Assembly: GCA_042408415.1 (NCBI GenBank)
Contig: JBHORE010000058.1
Coordinates: 1-26,458 of the forward strand
Direction of reading: 5' to 3'
Source of the DNA: Thermobaculum sp042408415
Lineage (GTDB): Bacteria > Chloroflexota > Chloroflexia > Thermobaculales > Thermobaculaceae
Length of the DNA: 26,458 bases
Part shown: one piece after another, positions 1 to 7,558 of the stretch
How positions within the stretch are numbered: position 1 is the stretch's first letter
Layout of the letters: each line of letters begins with the position of its first letter
Notes under the pieces: generated by a model
Seen by the model: the letters and a program-made list of their open reading frames with translations, nothing else
Told to the model about the DNA's origin: nothing
The model's database searches: none
Made by a program: the position numbers and the translations under genes

Positions 1-162
1 AAGGGCAGACAAGGGCGCAGAAGAGCTCATCATATGCTAAAGAGCATCTCATTGACTTCCTGCCCTCGTTGTGGAAGCCCCGTTAAGACTCATCACGTAT
101 GTCCCAACTGCGGCACTTATAGGGGCATAGCGGTAATCGACGTTGAAAACTCGCGCCGTTAG
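1..162 (+). CDS. rpmF: 50S ribosomal protein L32, C-terminal part (5' end outside window)
   Basis: Structural protein of the large ribosomal subunit. The window opens inside the gene, and the last 53 codons are visible, ending in TAG. The fragment starts with a basic stretch (KGRQGRRRAHH) matching the conserved N-terminal part of L32. It then shows a four-cysteine zinc ribbon, CPRC and CPNC separated by about 12 residues, followed by the usual YRG motif. Only a few N-terminal residues are missing. L32 genes often lead the fatty-acid cluster, as here, where fabH follows after 48 bases. The usual intervening gene plsX is absent. The identification is firm from the cysteine pattern plus the context. 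Confidence 0.93.
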   Translation, partial: KGRQGRRRAHHMLKSISLTSCPRCGSPVKTHHVCPNCGTYRGIAVIDVENSRR

Positions 163-210
163 CGGCATCTTTACGGCCTAAGTCGACATTCTAATTTCTG
201 GAGATACTTA

Positions 211-1245
211 ATGTGTAGGCATGCTGCTATAACAGGCTGGGGCTTCTGCGTGCCAGAAAAGGTCCTCACTAATTACGACCTTGAGAAGATGGTCGATACT
301 AGCGATGAGTGGATAAGGACTCGTACTGGCATAGTTGAGCGCAGGATAGCCAACAGTGATCAGACTACTTCAAGCATGGGGGTAATAGCTGCACAAAGAG
401 CCTTGGATAAGGCTCATCTTGCAGCAATAGATCTGGACCTCATACTATGTGCCACCTGTACTCCAGATCATCTAATCCCCGCCACAGCATGCCTAATACA
501 GCATGAATTAGGGGCTGTAAACGCGGCTGCCTTCGACATCAATGCGGCTTGCTCGGGATTCGTCTACGCATTGGTGACAGCCTCTCAGTTCATAATGTCA
601 GGCACATATGATAGAGTGTTGATAGTTGCCGCCGAGACTCTGAGTAGGTTCGTCAATTGGCAGGATCGTAACACTTGTATCCTGTTTGGCGATGGTGCTG
701 GTGCTGTGCTGCTCGAGGCGACCGATCAGGAGGGTGGTCTAGTAAGCTCAGTTTTAGGCGCTCAAGGAGATGTGGGAAGGCTTCTTACTATAGAAGGTGG
801 AGGATCGGCTAAGCCAGCTAATCCCGATACTCTTGCCAATGGCGAGCATTGTATCAGGATGAAGGGGAACGAGGTATTCAAATTCGCGGTCAGATCAATG
901 GGGCAGACTGCGAAGCAAGCCATAGATAAGGCAGGTCTAACTCCAGAAGATATACGGAAGGTCATCCCGCATCAAGCTAACATAAGGATCATTAAGGCAA
1001 CCCAGGAAGCTCTGGGTATACCTTGGGAAAAGGTGTTTGTAAATGTCGATAGATATGGCAATACTTCGGCAGCATCTGTTCCTATAGCTTTATGTGAGTT
1101 CCTCGAGACAGAAGAGGTATCCCCAGGAGATAATCTGTTATTCGTAGCCTTCGGGGGTGGTCTTACTTGGGGAGCTGCAGTGGTTAGATGGATAGATGTA
1201 GAATCTCACATATCTGAGAGGGTTGAAGGCCCGTATGCAATCTAA
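211..1245 (+). CDS. fabH: Beta-ketoacyl-ACP synthase III
   Basis: Cytoplasmic KAS III starts fatty-acid chains by condensing a short acyl-CoA (acetyl-CoA or a branched primer) with malonyl-ACP. The 344 residues are slightly longer than the usual 310-330. The catalytic triad is visible: Cys114 in NAACSGF, His254 in IPHQANIRI and Asn285 in YGNTSAAS. The N-terminal TSDEWIRTRTGI signature is also present. The ATG is preceded by GGAGA with 7-base spacing. It is the first complete gene of an operon running to acpP, and its end overlaps fabD by 11 bases. The C-terminus extends about 15 residues past the usual end (after VRW). Primer preference cannot be read from the sequence. Confidence 0.96.
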   Translation: MCRHAAITGWGFCVPEKVLTNYDLEKMVDTSDEWIRTRTGIVERRIANSDQTTSSMGVIAAQRALDKAHLAAIDLDLILCATCTPDHLIPATACLIQHELGAVNAAAFDINAACSGFVYALVTASQFIMSGTYDRVLIVAAETLSRFVNWQDRNTCILFGDGAGAVLLEATDQEGGLVSSVLGAQGDVGRLLTIEGGGSAKPANPDTLANGEHCIRMKGNEVFKFAVRSMGQTAKQAIDKAGLTPEDIRKVIPHQANIRIIKATQEALGIPWEKVFVNVDRYGNTSAASVPIALCEFLETEEVSPGDNLLFVAFGGGLTWGAAVVRWIDVESHISERVEGPYAI

Positions 1246-2164
1246 TCATTCGATATGTGCTTTCCTCTTTCCCGGCCAGGGATCTCAATATGTAGGTATG
1301 GGATTAGATCTATATGAGGCATATCCTGAGGTTCGTCGCATTTGGCAGGAAGCAGACGATATCTTGGGATTTAGTCTGCGATCACTTGCCTTCGAGGGGC
1401 CGGCCGATCGATTAACGCAGACGGAGAATGCCCAGCCTGCTATCCTCGTCAGCAGCTATGTAATGTACAAGATCCTGTCTGACCTTAATCTGATTGAAAA
1501 TCCAAGTTTCCTAGCTGGGCATAGTCTAGGCGAGTACAGCGCGCTTCTCATTGCAGGTAGCCTAACTTTTACGGATGCGGTTAGGCTTGTGCGTACAAGA
1601 GGCGAGATCATGGCTCGTTACGGTCGCATTACTGCTGGCAAGATGGCTGCAGTTATTGCTATGGACGAGGATAAACTTTCTGAGATATCCAAGGAATATG
1701 GTGTTGATGTAGCCAACTACAATAGCCCTGATCAATTGGTGATATCAGGCCCCGCAGAGGCTATTGATAAGCTTGTAGAGATTCTGCCTTCATTGGGCGC
1801 TCGAAGGGTAATTCCCCTTCCAGTGAGCGGTGCGTTTCACTCCTACCTTATGAAACCTGCTGCGGAAGAGTTTGCCCCTCATATAGACTCTGTTGATCTC
1901 AGTGCTCCTCAGGTACCTGTAGTGGCCAATTCCACGGCCGAGTTGTTGCTGACTGCAGAGGATGTTCGTTCCGAGCTCAAGAGGCAACTCTCCTCGCCAG
2001 TGGTATGGCACAAGTCTATCACCAAGATTTGGGAAAATGGTGTTCGTAAATTCGTGGAGATCGGCCCAGGAAAAGTATTGACTGGACTTAACCGGAAGAT
2101 TATACGTGAAGCCGAAGTTATAGCTTCGGAGGATCTAATAAAATCGGTTCTGGGGAATGGATAG
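1235..2164 (+). CDS. fabD: Malonyl-CoA:ACP transacylase
   Basis: Transfers malonyl groups from CoA to the ACP phosphopantetheine arm, supplying extender units for fatty-acid synthesis. The protein is 309 residues from ATG 1235. It carries FPGQGSQ near residues 12-18, the nucleophile Ser97 in GHSLGEY, and the catalytic His202 in SGAFHS, spaced as in E. coli FabD (Ser92/His201). An in-frame TTG at 1223 would add four residues, but a purine-rich stretch directly abuts it, too close to act as a Shine-Dalgarno. ATG 1235 gives the normal N-terminus. The gene overlaps the end of fabH and is followed after two bases by accC, so translational coupling is likely. Confidence 0.95.
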   Translation: MQSNHSICAFLFPGQGSQYVGMGLDLYEAYPEVRRIWQEADDILGFSLRSLAFEGPADRLTQTENAQPAILVSSYVMYKILSDLNLIENPSFLAGHSLGEYSALLIAGSLTFTDAVRLVRTRGEIMARYGRITAGKMAAVIAMDEDKLSEISKEYGVDVANYNSPDQLVISGPAEAIDKLVEILPSLGARRVIPLPVSGAFHSYLMKPAAEEFAPHIDSVDLSAPQVPVVANSTAELLLTAEDVRSELKRQLSSPVVWHKSITKIWENGVRKFVEIGPGKVLTGLNRKIIREAEVIASEDLIKSVLGNG

Positions 2165-2166
2165 AC

Positions 2167-3528
2167 ATGTTTAAGAAGATCCTGATAGCTAACAGGGGTG
2201 AGATAGCAGTACGTGTAGTCAGGGCATGTCGAGAATTAGGTATAAGGTCTGTAGTTGCTTACTCTGAAGCAGATAGAGATTCCCTGGCCGTACGACTTGC
2301 TGACGAGTCGGTCTGTGTTGGTCCTGCGCCCAGCTCCAAATCTTATCTAAATATCCCATCTATTGTTAGTGCAGCGTTGATTACTGGTTGTGATGCTATA
2401 CATCCGGGATATGGTTTCCTATCAGAGAATACATATCTTTGTGAGATATGCGAGCGTATAGGTATCACCTTTATAGGGCCGCCTAGACACGCCATCGAGC
2501 AGATGAGCGACAAGGCAATGGCTCGCCAGGCTATGAAAGAGGCAGGGGTACCGATAATTCCCGGAACGGAAGAGCCTGTTTCTAATCTCGAAAGGGCAGC
2601 TCGGATTGCGAGAGACATAGGTTATCCAGTACTTCTCAAAGCGGTGGCTGGAGGCGGAGGCCGGGGCATGAGGGTTGTGCATACTCCCGAAGAACTCGCC
2701 TCAACTTTCGAAATAGCTAGCAGTGAAGCCGACGCTGCTTTCAAGGATGGACGTCTATATATCGAGAAATACCTTGACAAACCTCGGCATGTAGAGGTGC
2801 AAATAATCGCCGATAAGTACGGGAAAGTGCTTCATCTTGGCGAGAGAGACTGTTCAGTTCAGCGCCGCCATCAAAAACTCATAGAGGAGTCTCCGGCTCC
2901 CAACCTGTCTAATCGCACTAGAGAAGCTATACATAAGGCGGCTATCAGGGGCGCTAAGCACATTCGCTTCCATAATGTTGGTACATTTGAGTTCCTAGTT
3001 GACCAGCAAGAGAAGTTTTATTTCATTGAGGTAAACACCCGCATACAGGTAGAGCACCCAGTTACCGAGATGGTAACTGGTATAGATCTGGTTAAATGGC
3101 AGATAAGGCTGGCCGCTGGGGAGCCGCTTAGCTTTGATCAAAAAGATGTTGAGTTTCGAGGTCATTGTATCGAGTCTAGAATAGTGGCTGAGGATCCTTA
3201 CAAAGATTTTGCCCCTCAAGCCGGTGTAATAGATTTGTATATACCTCCTGGGGGACCGGGGATAAGGGTGGATTCTCATCTTTATTGCGGCTATAGAGTC
3301 CCGACCTACTATGACTCCCTACTGGCTAAGGTTCTTGCTTGGGGAGATGACCGGGATGAAGCTATTGCCCGCATGCTAAGGGCTCTGGACGAGTTCGTGA
3401 TAACTGGTGTCCAGACCAGTATAGAATTTCACAGAGAGGCGATAGATCGTACGGATTTCAGGGAGGGAAACGTGCATACTAAATTCGTTGAAGAGATGTT
3501 TAGTAATAAGGTCCCTTCTGAGAGATAA
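2167..3528 (+). CDS. accC: Biotin carboxylase (stand-alone subunit of acetyl-CoA carboxylase)
   Basis: ATP-dependent carboxylation of biotin on BCCP, the first half-reaction of acetyl-CoA carboxylase. The 453 residues match stand-alone AccC length. The N-terminus is FKKILIANRGEIA. The ATP-grasp glycine loop GGGGRGMR lies near 162-169 with Lys158 before it. Active-site residues Glu288, Asn290 and Arg292 sit in EVNTRIQVEHPVTE at the same numbers as in E. coli AccC. There is no BCCP domain, and no accB lies next to it, unlike the usual accBC pair. The gene starts two bases after fabD and ends eight bases before nusB. A second, BCCP-fused biotin carboxylase lies at 22950-24695. A housekeeping fatty-acid role is inferred from the operon. 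Confidence 0.92.
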   Translation: MFKKILIANRGEIAVRVVRACRELGIRSVVAYSEADRDSLAVRLADESVCVGPAPSSKSYLNIPSIVSAALITGCDAIHPGYGFLSENTYLCEICERIGITFIGPPRHAIEQMSDKAMARQAMKEAGVPIIPGTEEPVSNLERAARIARDIGYPVLLKAVAGGGGRGMRVVHTPEELASTFEIASSEADAAFKDGRLYIEKYLDKPRHVEVQIIADKYGKVLHLGERDCSVQRRHQKLIEESPAPNLSNRTREAIHKAAIRGAKHIRFHNVGTFEFLVDQQEKFYFIEVNTRIQVEHPVTEMVTGIDLVKWQIRLAAGEPLSFDQKDVEFRGHCIESRIVAEDPYKDFAPQAGVIDLYIPPGGPGIRVDSHLYCGYRVPTYYDSLLAKVLAWGDDRDEAIARMLRALDEFVITGVQTSIEFHREAIDRTDFREGNVHTKFVEEMFSNKVPSER

Positions 3529-3536
3529 CTGAGGGA

Positions 3537-3998
3537 ATGGATTCTCGAAGAGAAGAGTTTATACAACAACGACACCAAGCCAGAGCACTTGCCATGCAAG
3601 TGCTATATGAAGCTGAGACTACACGTAAGCAGCCCTACGAGATTCTCCAGCGCAGACGAACCGAAGAAAACATACCTGAGCAAGTACATGCTTATGCCTC
3701 AGATTTGGCTATAGGCGTATGGCAGAATCGTAGAGAATACGATAGCCTGATTACCAGATTTACCCCTACGTGGACTATAGATCAGATGGCAAAAGTTGAC
3801 AGGAACATATTACGTATAGCTGTGCACGAGATGCTCAGGAGGAATGATGTCCCTATAGCTGCAGCTATCAATGAAGCTGTTGAGCTTGCTAAAGAGTATG
3901 GGGCAGAGGCATCACCTAAATTCGTCAATGGAGTTCTAGGAGCTATAGCTGATGCTATAGAATCTTCAAGCGGAGGGATTGCACCTGTGAGAGAATGA
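3537..3998 (+). CDS. nusB: Transcription antitermination protein NusB
   Basis: NusB binds boxA RNA together with NusE (S10) and supports rRNA antitermination. The 153-residue all-helical protein shows RHQARALAMQVLYEAE near the N-terminus, corresponding to the RNA-binding RRxARELALQALY region. It also has the C-terminal PIAAAINEAVELAKEYG and KFVNGVLGAI blocks that are highly conserved in NusB. ATG 3537 has GAGGG only one base upstream, so initiation may depend on coupling to accC or on the purine-rich stretch at 3520-3525. nusB is often linked to acc genes in bacteria (accBC-nusB order), which supports the call. Confidence 0.93.
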   Translation: MDSRREEFIQQRHQARALAMQVLYEAETTRKQPYEILQRRRTEENIPEQVHAYASDLAIGVWQNRREYDSLITRFTPTWTIDQMAKVDRNILRIAVHEMLRRNDVPIAAAINEAVELAKEYGAEASPKFVNGVLGAIADAIESSSGGIAPVRE

Positions 3999-4068
3999 CA
4001 TTATTATTCGTGATAAGTAGTTTTTATCTAAAATCAAAGTCTTCAAATCAAAATCATGGAGGGATGTC

Positions 4069-4317
4069 GTGCAAGAGGAAACCTACGCAAAGCTAAAGGC
4101 AATGGTCGCAGATAGGCTTCATGTACCCGAGGATCAAATTACACCAGAAGCCTCCTTTGTAGAGGACCTAAATGCTGATTCTCTTGAAGTCGTTGAGCTT
4201 GTTATGGCGCTGGAAGATGAATTCGGGATCAGCATACCTGATGAGGATGCCGAGAAGATTGTAACTGTCCAGGATGCTCTTAATTACATCGAGCAGCATG
4301 CTGGCAGTAAGTCATAG
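4069..4317 (+). CDS. acpP: Acyl carrier protein
   Basis: Small acidic carrier of growing acyl chains. The 82 residues contain the phosphopantetheine attachment site at Ser38 in NADSLEVVELV and the helix II acidic face that partner enzymes recognise. The start is GTG 4069, with an excellent GGAGGG at 4058-4063. The nearby ATG at 4064 is out of frame. The 70-base gap after nusB is the largest in this operon and may hold a separate promoter (TAAAAT at 4029-4034 with a poor -35). That would fit the high level of ACP usually needed, but it is weakly supported. A strong hairpin terminator follows. Confidence 0.96.
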   Translation: MQEETYAKLKAMVADRLHVPEDQITPEASFVEDLNADSLEVVELVMALEDEFGISIPDEDAEKIVTVQDALNYIEQHAGSKS

Positions 4318-4333
4318 GAAAGGTCTATGATAC

Positions 4334-4383
4334 TTGGAGCGCCATAGCTCTAACGTGTTGGGGCTATGGCGCTCCAAATTTTT
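4334..4383 (+). terminator. Rho-independent terminator after acpP
   Basis: A perfect 15-bp inverted repeat, TTGGAGCGCCATAGC at 4334-4348 and its complement at 4363-4377, has a 14-base loop and is followed by ATTTTT. This is a classic intrinsic terminator on the plus strand and closes the rpmF-fab-acpP operon before tatC. Confidence 0.92.
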
Positions 4384-4387
4384 GGTG

Positions 4388-4393
4388 TAAACT
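4388..4393 (+). promoter_or_regulatory. Candidate -10 element for a leaderless tatC mRNA
   Basis: TAAACT lies exactly six bases before the tatC ATG, and no Shine-Dalgarno is present. The same hexamer and distance occur before the regulator gene starting at 8240. The -35 position would fall in the terminator stem and matches poorly, so confidence is modest. Confidence 0.4.
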
Positions 4394-4399
4394 CATAGT

Positions 4400-5149
4400 A
4401 TGAAGACAGACCAGGACATGTACATCCCAGACAATCAGGGTGAAGAGGAAGAATACGAAGGGCCTGAAATGACCCTAACCGAGCATCTGGCTGAGCTCCG
4501 GTCGAGGTTGATTAGGGCTGGCTTGGGTGTAGTTGTGGGTATGGCTATTAGCTTCCTCTTTGTCCAGCATATAGTACAAGCCTTACTAGAGTTAATTAAG
4601 CCTCATACTCCGCTGGCTACTGGCATTACGGAAAAGTTCACCACCTACATGAAGGTAGCCTTCATTGGTGGGATAGCTATCGCTATGCCGCTGATAGTGT
4701 ATCAACTTATTGCCTTTATTAGCCCTGGTCTAACTAAGAGAGAACGAAGGTTTGTATTGCGTGCTCTACCTTTCGTTACGCTGCTGTTTGTTACAGGCGT
4801 TATATTTGGCTATTTTATAGTGCTACCTACGGCCCTGCGCTTCTTGTTAGGATTTGGTTCAGAAGATATCGCTACTATGCCTCGCTTTGCAGACTATATA
4901 GGCTTCGTGAGTAACTTGTTGTTATGGGTCGGGCTTAGCTTTGAAACCCCTGTAATAGTTTATGTGCTTATCAAAGCCAATATAGTTTCCGTTCAGAGGC
5001 TTACCAAATTAAGAAAATACGCTTTCGTAGTAATTTTGATTGCGGCTGCTATAATCACCCCTACTCCTGATCCTATGAATATGATGATAGTAGCTACTCC
5101 CATGTATCTGCTTTATGAACTCGGTATACTTATGGGAAGGATCTGGTAA
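4400..5149 (+). CDS. tatC: Twin-arginine translocase subunit TatC
   Basis: Integral membrane receptor of the Tat pathway, which exports folded proteins bearing twin-arginine signal peptides. The 249 residues show LTEHLAELRSRL (about 26-37), the conserved cytoplasmic start of TatC, and six hydrophobic segments near 40-58, 84-108, 122-147, 166-193, 206-221 and 224-243. The conserved Glu182 sits in SFETPV. A 24-residue acidic N-terminal extension (EEEEYEGPE) precedes the family core. Met24 at 4469, with GAAGGG upstream, is an alternative start, but the -10-like hexamer six bases before 4400 favours the longer, leaderless form. No tatA is nearby. Confidence 0.93.
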   Translation: MKTDQDMYIPDNQGEEEEYEGPEMTLTEHLAELRSRLIRAGLGVVVGMAISFLFVQHIVQALLELIKPHTPLATGITEKFTTYMKVAFIGGIAIAMPLIVYQLIAFISPGLTKRERRFVLRALPFVTLLFVTGVIFGYFIVLPTALRFLLGFGSEDIATMPRFADYIGFVSNLLLWVGLSFETPVIVYVLIKANIVSVQRLTKLRKYAFVVILIAAAIITPTPDPMNMMIVATPMYLLYELGILMGRIW

Positions 5150-5157
5150 GTCCGGGC

Positions 5158-6879
5158 TTAGGCCGTAGGTTTTTCGGGCTTCACGTTTATGCTTTTCTCA
5201 TTCCTGTAAGTAACTTGTCCTGGCCCTGCACCCTTTATTTTACGAACGTACCTCACAGGGCAATACACCACCTCAACTGAGCTAGAATTCCTTGCACTGC
5301 TGTAGTAGGCAGCGGTTTTAGCGGCGATCTCAATTGTAGATTTATCTAGATTATGGGTACTGCTTCTTACAATCACATGTGAGACTGGTAGGTTCCTGGC
5401 GTGAAACCACCAATCATCCGGTTTGGCTTGCTCGAGAAGGTGATTGTTTTGGTCTGATGATCTACCCACCATAATCTTTACACCAGGAAGAGGAGAGAAG
5501 CTCATTATCTTAGAAATGCTTGGGGGTTTCTTACTCTGTTTGCTTTCCGCTCGATGCCCACTGAGAATCCCCGACCTCTCTAGCTCCTTTCGTAGCTGAG
5601 AAGCTTCGGCATCTGTTTCTGACATTTGAGCGAATGCCAAGGCCTCCTCCAGTGTAGAAACCTCCATTTTTGCTTGTTCGATTAACTTAGGTATTTCTTG
5701 GAGAGCTCTTTTTCGCCTTTTATATTCCTCAAATCTCTTTTGAGCGTTTTCCGAAGGAGGAAGCATTGGATCTAATTTGATCACTTGGTTTCCAACAACA
5801 AGTTCTGTCTGTCCTGGCTGTATCTCATAGAGATGCGACAATATAGCTTCTCCCTCTTCCCTTAGCTTCTCCATAGAGGCTAAATTTGATTCTTGTTCTT
5901 GTAGGGAGCGAACCTTCTGCCCAGCTCTAGCCAACAGTTCCTGTAGATCATCTATTAGTTTTGTCTTAGCTACTCCAGTGGATTCCTTTCTAGCTGGGGC
6001 CTGCTGATAGGCATTAATCGCTTCACTCATACTGCTTAGTACACGTATCTCGGCCTTCTCAGCAAGATGGAACATGCGATATGGAGCATATGCGAGGACT
6101 TTGTCGTTGCTTACAGCTATGCAAGGCTCCCAGTTGCGGGTCCTCCATAGTGATACCATGTCCTGTACCACTTGGATTACTGCGTGAATATCCTTAATCT
6201 GGCTGACTTTGACTTCCACATCGCCTGTGCTTCGATAAGCTATTTCTTTACCTAGTAGTGGACTGATCCCTACTACCTTTGCAACCAACAATTGCCAAAG
6301 AGGAGCTTCGTCTTCGGCTGATTTGAATATGTCTTCTAGCTTGTCTCCGGTTAGGTCGTTTGGATGGATGCCAGCTCTTGCTGGAGGAGGGATGTAAGGG
6401 TACTTAGGTAGTACGACCCTGACCTTGCTCATATCTGAGGTCACCCTCTTAAGGCTTTCCACTATAGTCGTGCGGTTCTCATCTAACATTATTAGATTGC
6501 TATGTCGTCCCATCAGCTCAGCATAAAGCCAGTGCTTAGAGTTGAGTTCGGGAGATCTTTTCGCTATACTCAATCCAATAACTCTTTCTGCGGCGGGCTG
6601 GAAGATTTCTTCTATACGTGCCCCTAGGGCATGTTTTCTCAATAAAAGGGCTATAGGGGTGACGAGCAGTGGGTTATGGGGAGGTTTTTCAGGGAGCAAC
6701 GTTATCCTAGGATGAGAGGCTTCTATGCTGATAAATAGGTAGAGTCTTTCCCTGTGGTTATAAACTTCGAAAGCTAAGCTTCCCTCGTTTGGGATATAAA
6801 GCTTTTGTATAAAGCCTCCGATGATCGTCTCTTCCAGTTCGTCACTTATAGCTGCTGTTGTTAGAGCATCAAAATACAT
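5158..6879 (-). CDS. rqcH: Rqc2 homolog RqcH (NFACT family, ribosome-associated quality control)
   Basis: Binds stalled 50S-peptidyl-tRNA complexes and recruits tRNA-Ala to add C-terminal alanine tails that mark nascent chains for degradation (known for B. subtilis RqcH). The protein is 573 residues from ATG 6879, which has GGAG eight bases upstream. The longer frame up to 6999 would cross gmk and is rejected. NFACT-N begins MYFDALTTAAISDEL and includes LLLRKHALGARIEEI and LMGRHSNLIMLDE. A Glu/Lys/Arg-rich coiled-coil region spans roughly 330-440. NFACT-R has DDWWFHARNLPVSHVIVRSS near 486-505. The family's Asp-Arg pair (D97 R98 in B. subtilis) reads Glu98-Arg99 here. The gene is convergent with tatC and divergent from gmk. 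Older annotations call this family fibronectin-binding protein. Confidence 0.92.
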   Translation of the reverse strand: MYFDALTTAAISDELEETIIGGFIQKLYIPNEGSLAFEVYNHRERLYLFISIEASHPRITLLPEKPPHNPLLVTPIALLLRKHALGARIEEIFQPAAERVIGLSIAKRSPELNSKHWLYAELMGRHSNLIMLDENRTTIVESLKRVTSDMSKVRVVLPKYPYIPPPARAGIHPNDLTGDKLEDIFKSAEDEAPLWQLLVAKVVGISPLLGKEIAYRSTGDVEVKVSQIKDIHAVIQVVQDMVSLWRTRNWEPCIAVSNDKVLAYAPYRMFHLAEKAEIRVLSSMSEAINAYQQAPARKESTGVAKTKLIDDLQELLARAGQKVRSLQEQESNLASMEKLREEGEAILSHLYEIQPGQTELVVGNQVIKLDPMLPPSENAQKRFEEYKRRKRALQEIPKLIEQAKMEVSTLEEALAFAQMSETDAEASQLRKELERSGILSGHRAESKQSKKPPSISKIMSFSPLPGVKIMVGRSSDQNNHLLEQAKPDDWWFHARNLPVSHVIVRSSTHNLDKSTIEIAAKTAAYYSSARNSSSVEVVYCPVRYVRKIKGAGPGQVTYRNEKSINVKPEKPTA

Positions 6880-6931
6880 AAGGTTTACTCCATATTCTCT
6901 TGTGTTATCTACATTCAGGAGGGTATTTGAA

Positions 6932-7558
6932 TTGGATTCTAACCTCCCATGTAACAAACCACTTTTGGTAGTGCTATCTGGCCCATCCGGGGTGGGCAAA
7001 GATACTGTCCTGCAGAAGATGCGGGAAATGCAGATCCCTATGCATTATGCCATTACTGCTACTACCAGGCCCAAAAGGCCTGGAGAGATAGATGGTTATC
7101 ATTATTACTTTTTATCCGTAGAGGAGTTCAAGAAGAAGATAGAACAGGGAGAATTTCTAGAGTACGCCAACGTATATGGTAACTGGTATGGATCTCCCAA
7201 GTCGCCGGTTATCAGGGCGCTGAAAGAAGGCAGGGACGTACTTCTTAAGCTTGATGTCCAGGGTGCACGTTCTGTACGCAAGGATTTTCCTGAAGCTTTA
7301 CTGCTATTTCTAGCACCGCCAAGTATAGAGTGGCTGAAATACCATCTAAGAGCTAGGAAAACAGAGACCCCGGAGAAGCTACGTGCCAGGGAGGAGGCAG
7401 CTCTAGAGGAATTGAAAGCTGCAGATGAATTCGACTATGTGGTGTTAAATCGTGATAATGATGTTGAGTCGGTAGTACGGGAAATAGTGGAGATAATCAA
7501 CAAGGAGAAATCGTCTCGTTGCTTAGGAAGACCGCAGGAATCCAGCGTCAGCCGGTAG
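6932..7558 (+). CDS. gmk: Guanylate kinase
   Basis: Phosphorylates GMP/dGMP to GDP/dGDP with ATP. The P-loop GPSGVGKDT lies near residues 17-25, followed by the GMP-binding TTRPKRPGEIDGYHYYF block and the LLKLDVQGARSVR segment. The start is TTG 6932, with AGGAGGG at 6917-6923 and eight-base spacing. It gives 208 residues, the normal Gmk length. A longer in-frame ATG at 6821 lies inside rqcH on the other strand and would add an unlikely tail. gmk is transcribed away from rqcH across a 52-base gap, and its last 11 bases overlap the convergent regulator gene. Confidence 0.95.
   Translation: MDSNLPCNKPLLVVLSGPSGVGKDTVLQKMREMQIPMHYAITATTRPKRPGEIDGYHYYFLSVEEFKKKIEQGEFLEYANVYGNWYGSPKSPVIRALKEGRDVLLKLDVQGARSVRKDFPEALLLFLAPPSIEWLKYHLRARKTETPEKLRAREEAALEELKAADEFDYVVLNRDNDVESVVREIVEIINKEKSSRCLGRPQESSVSR

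Noticed and set aside
3999..4068. Separate strong promoter for acpP
   Set aside because: TAAAAT at 4029-4034 is acceptable, but no credible -35 lies 16-18 bases upstream, so it is mentioned only as a possibility.
6821..6931. N-terminal extension of gmk
   Set aside because: The segment is antisense to rqcH, and TTG 6932 has an ideal Shine-Dalgarno and gives the normal guanylate kinase length.
6880..6999. Longer N-terminus for rqcH reaching into gmk
   Set aside because: ATG 6879 has its own ribosome site and begins exactly at the family N-terminus. The extension would overlap the gmk start and P-loop region on the other strand.
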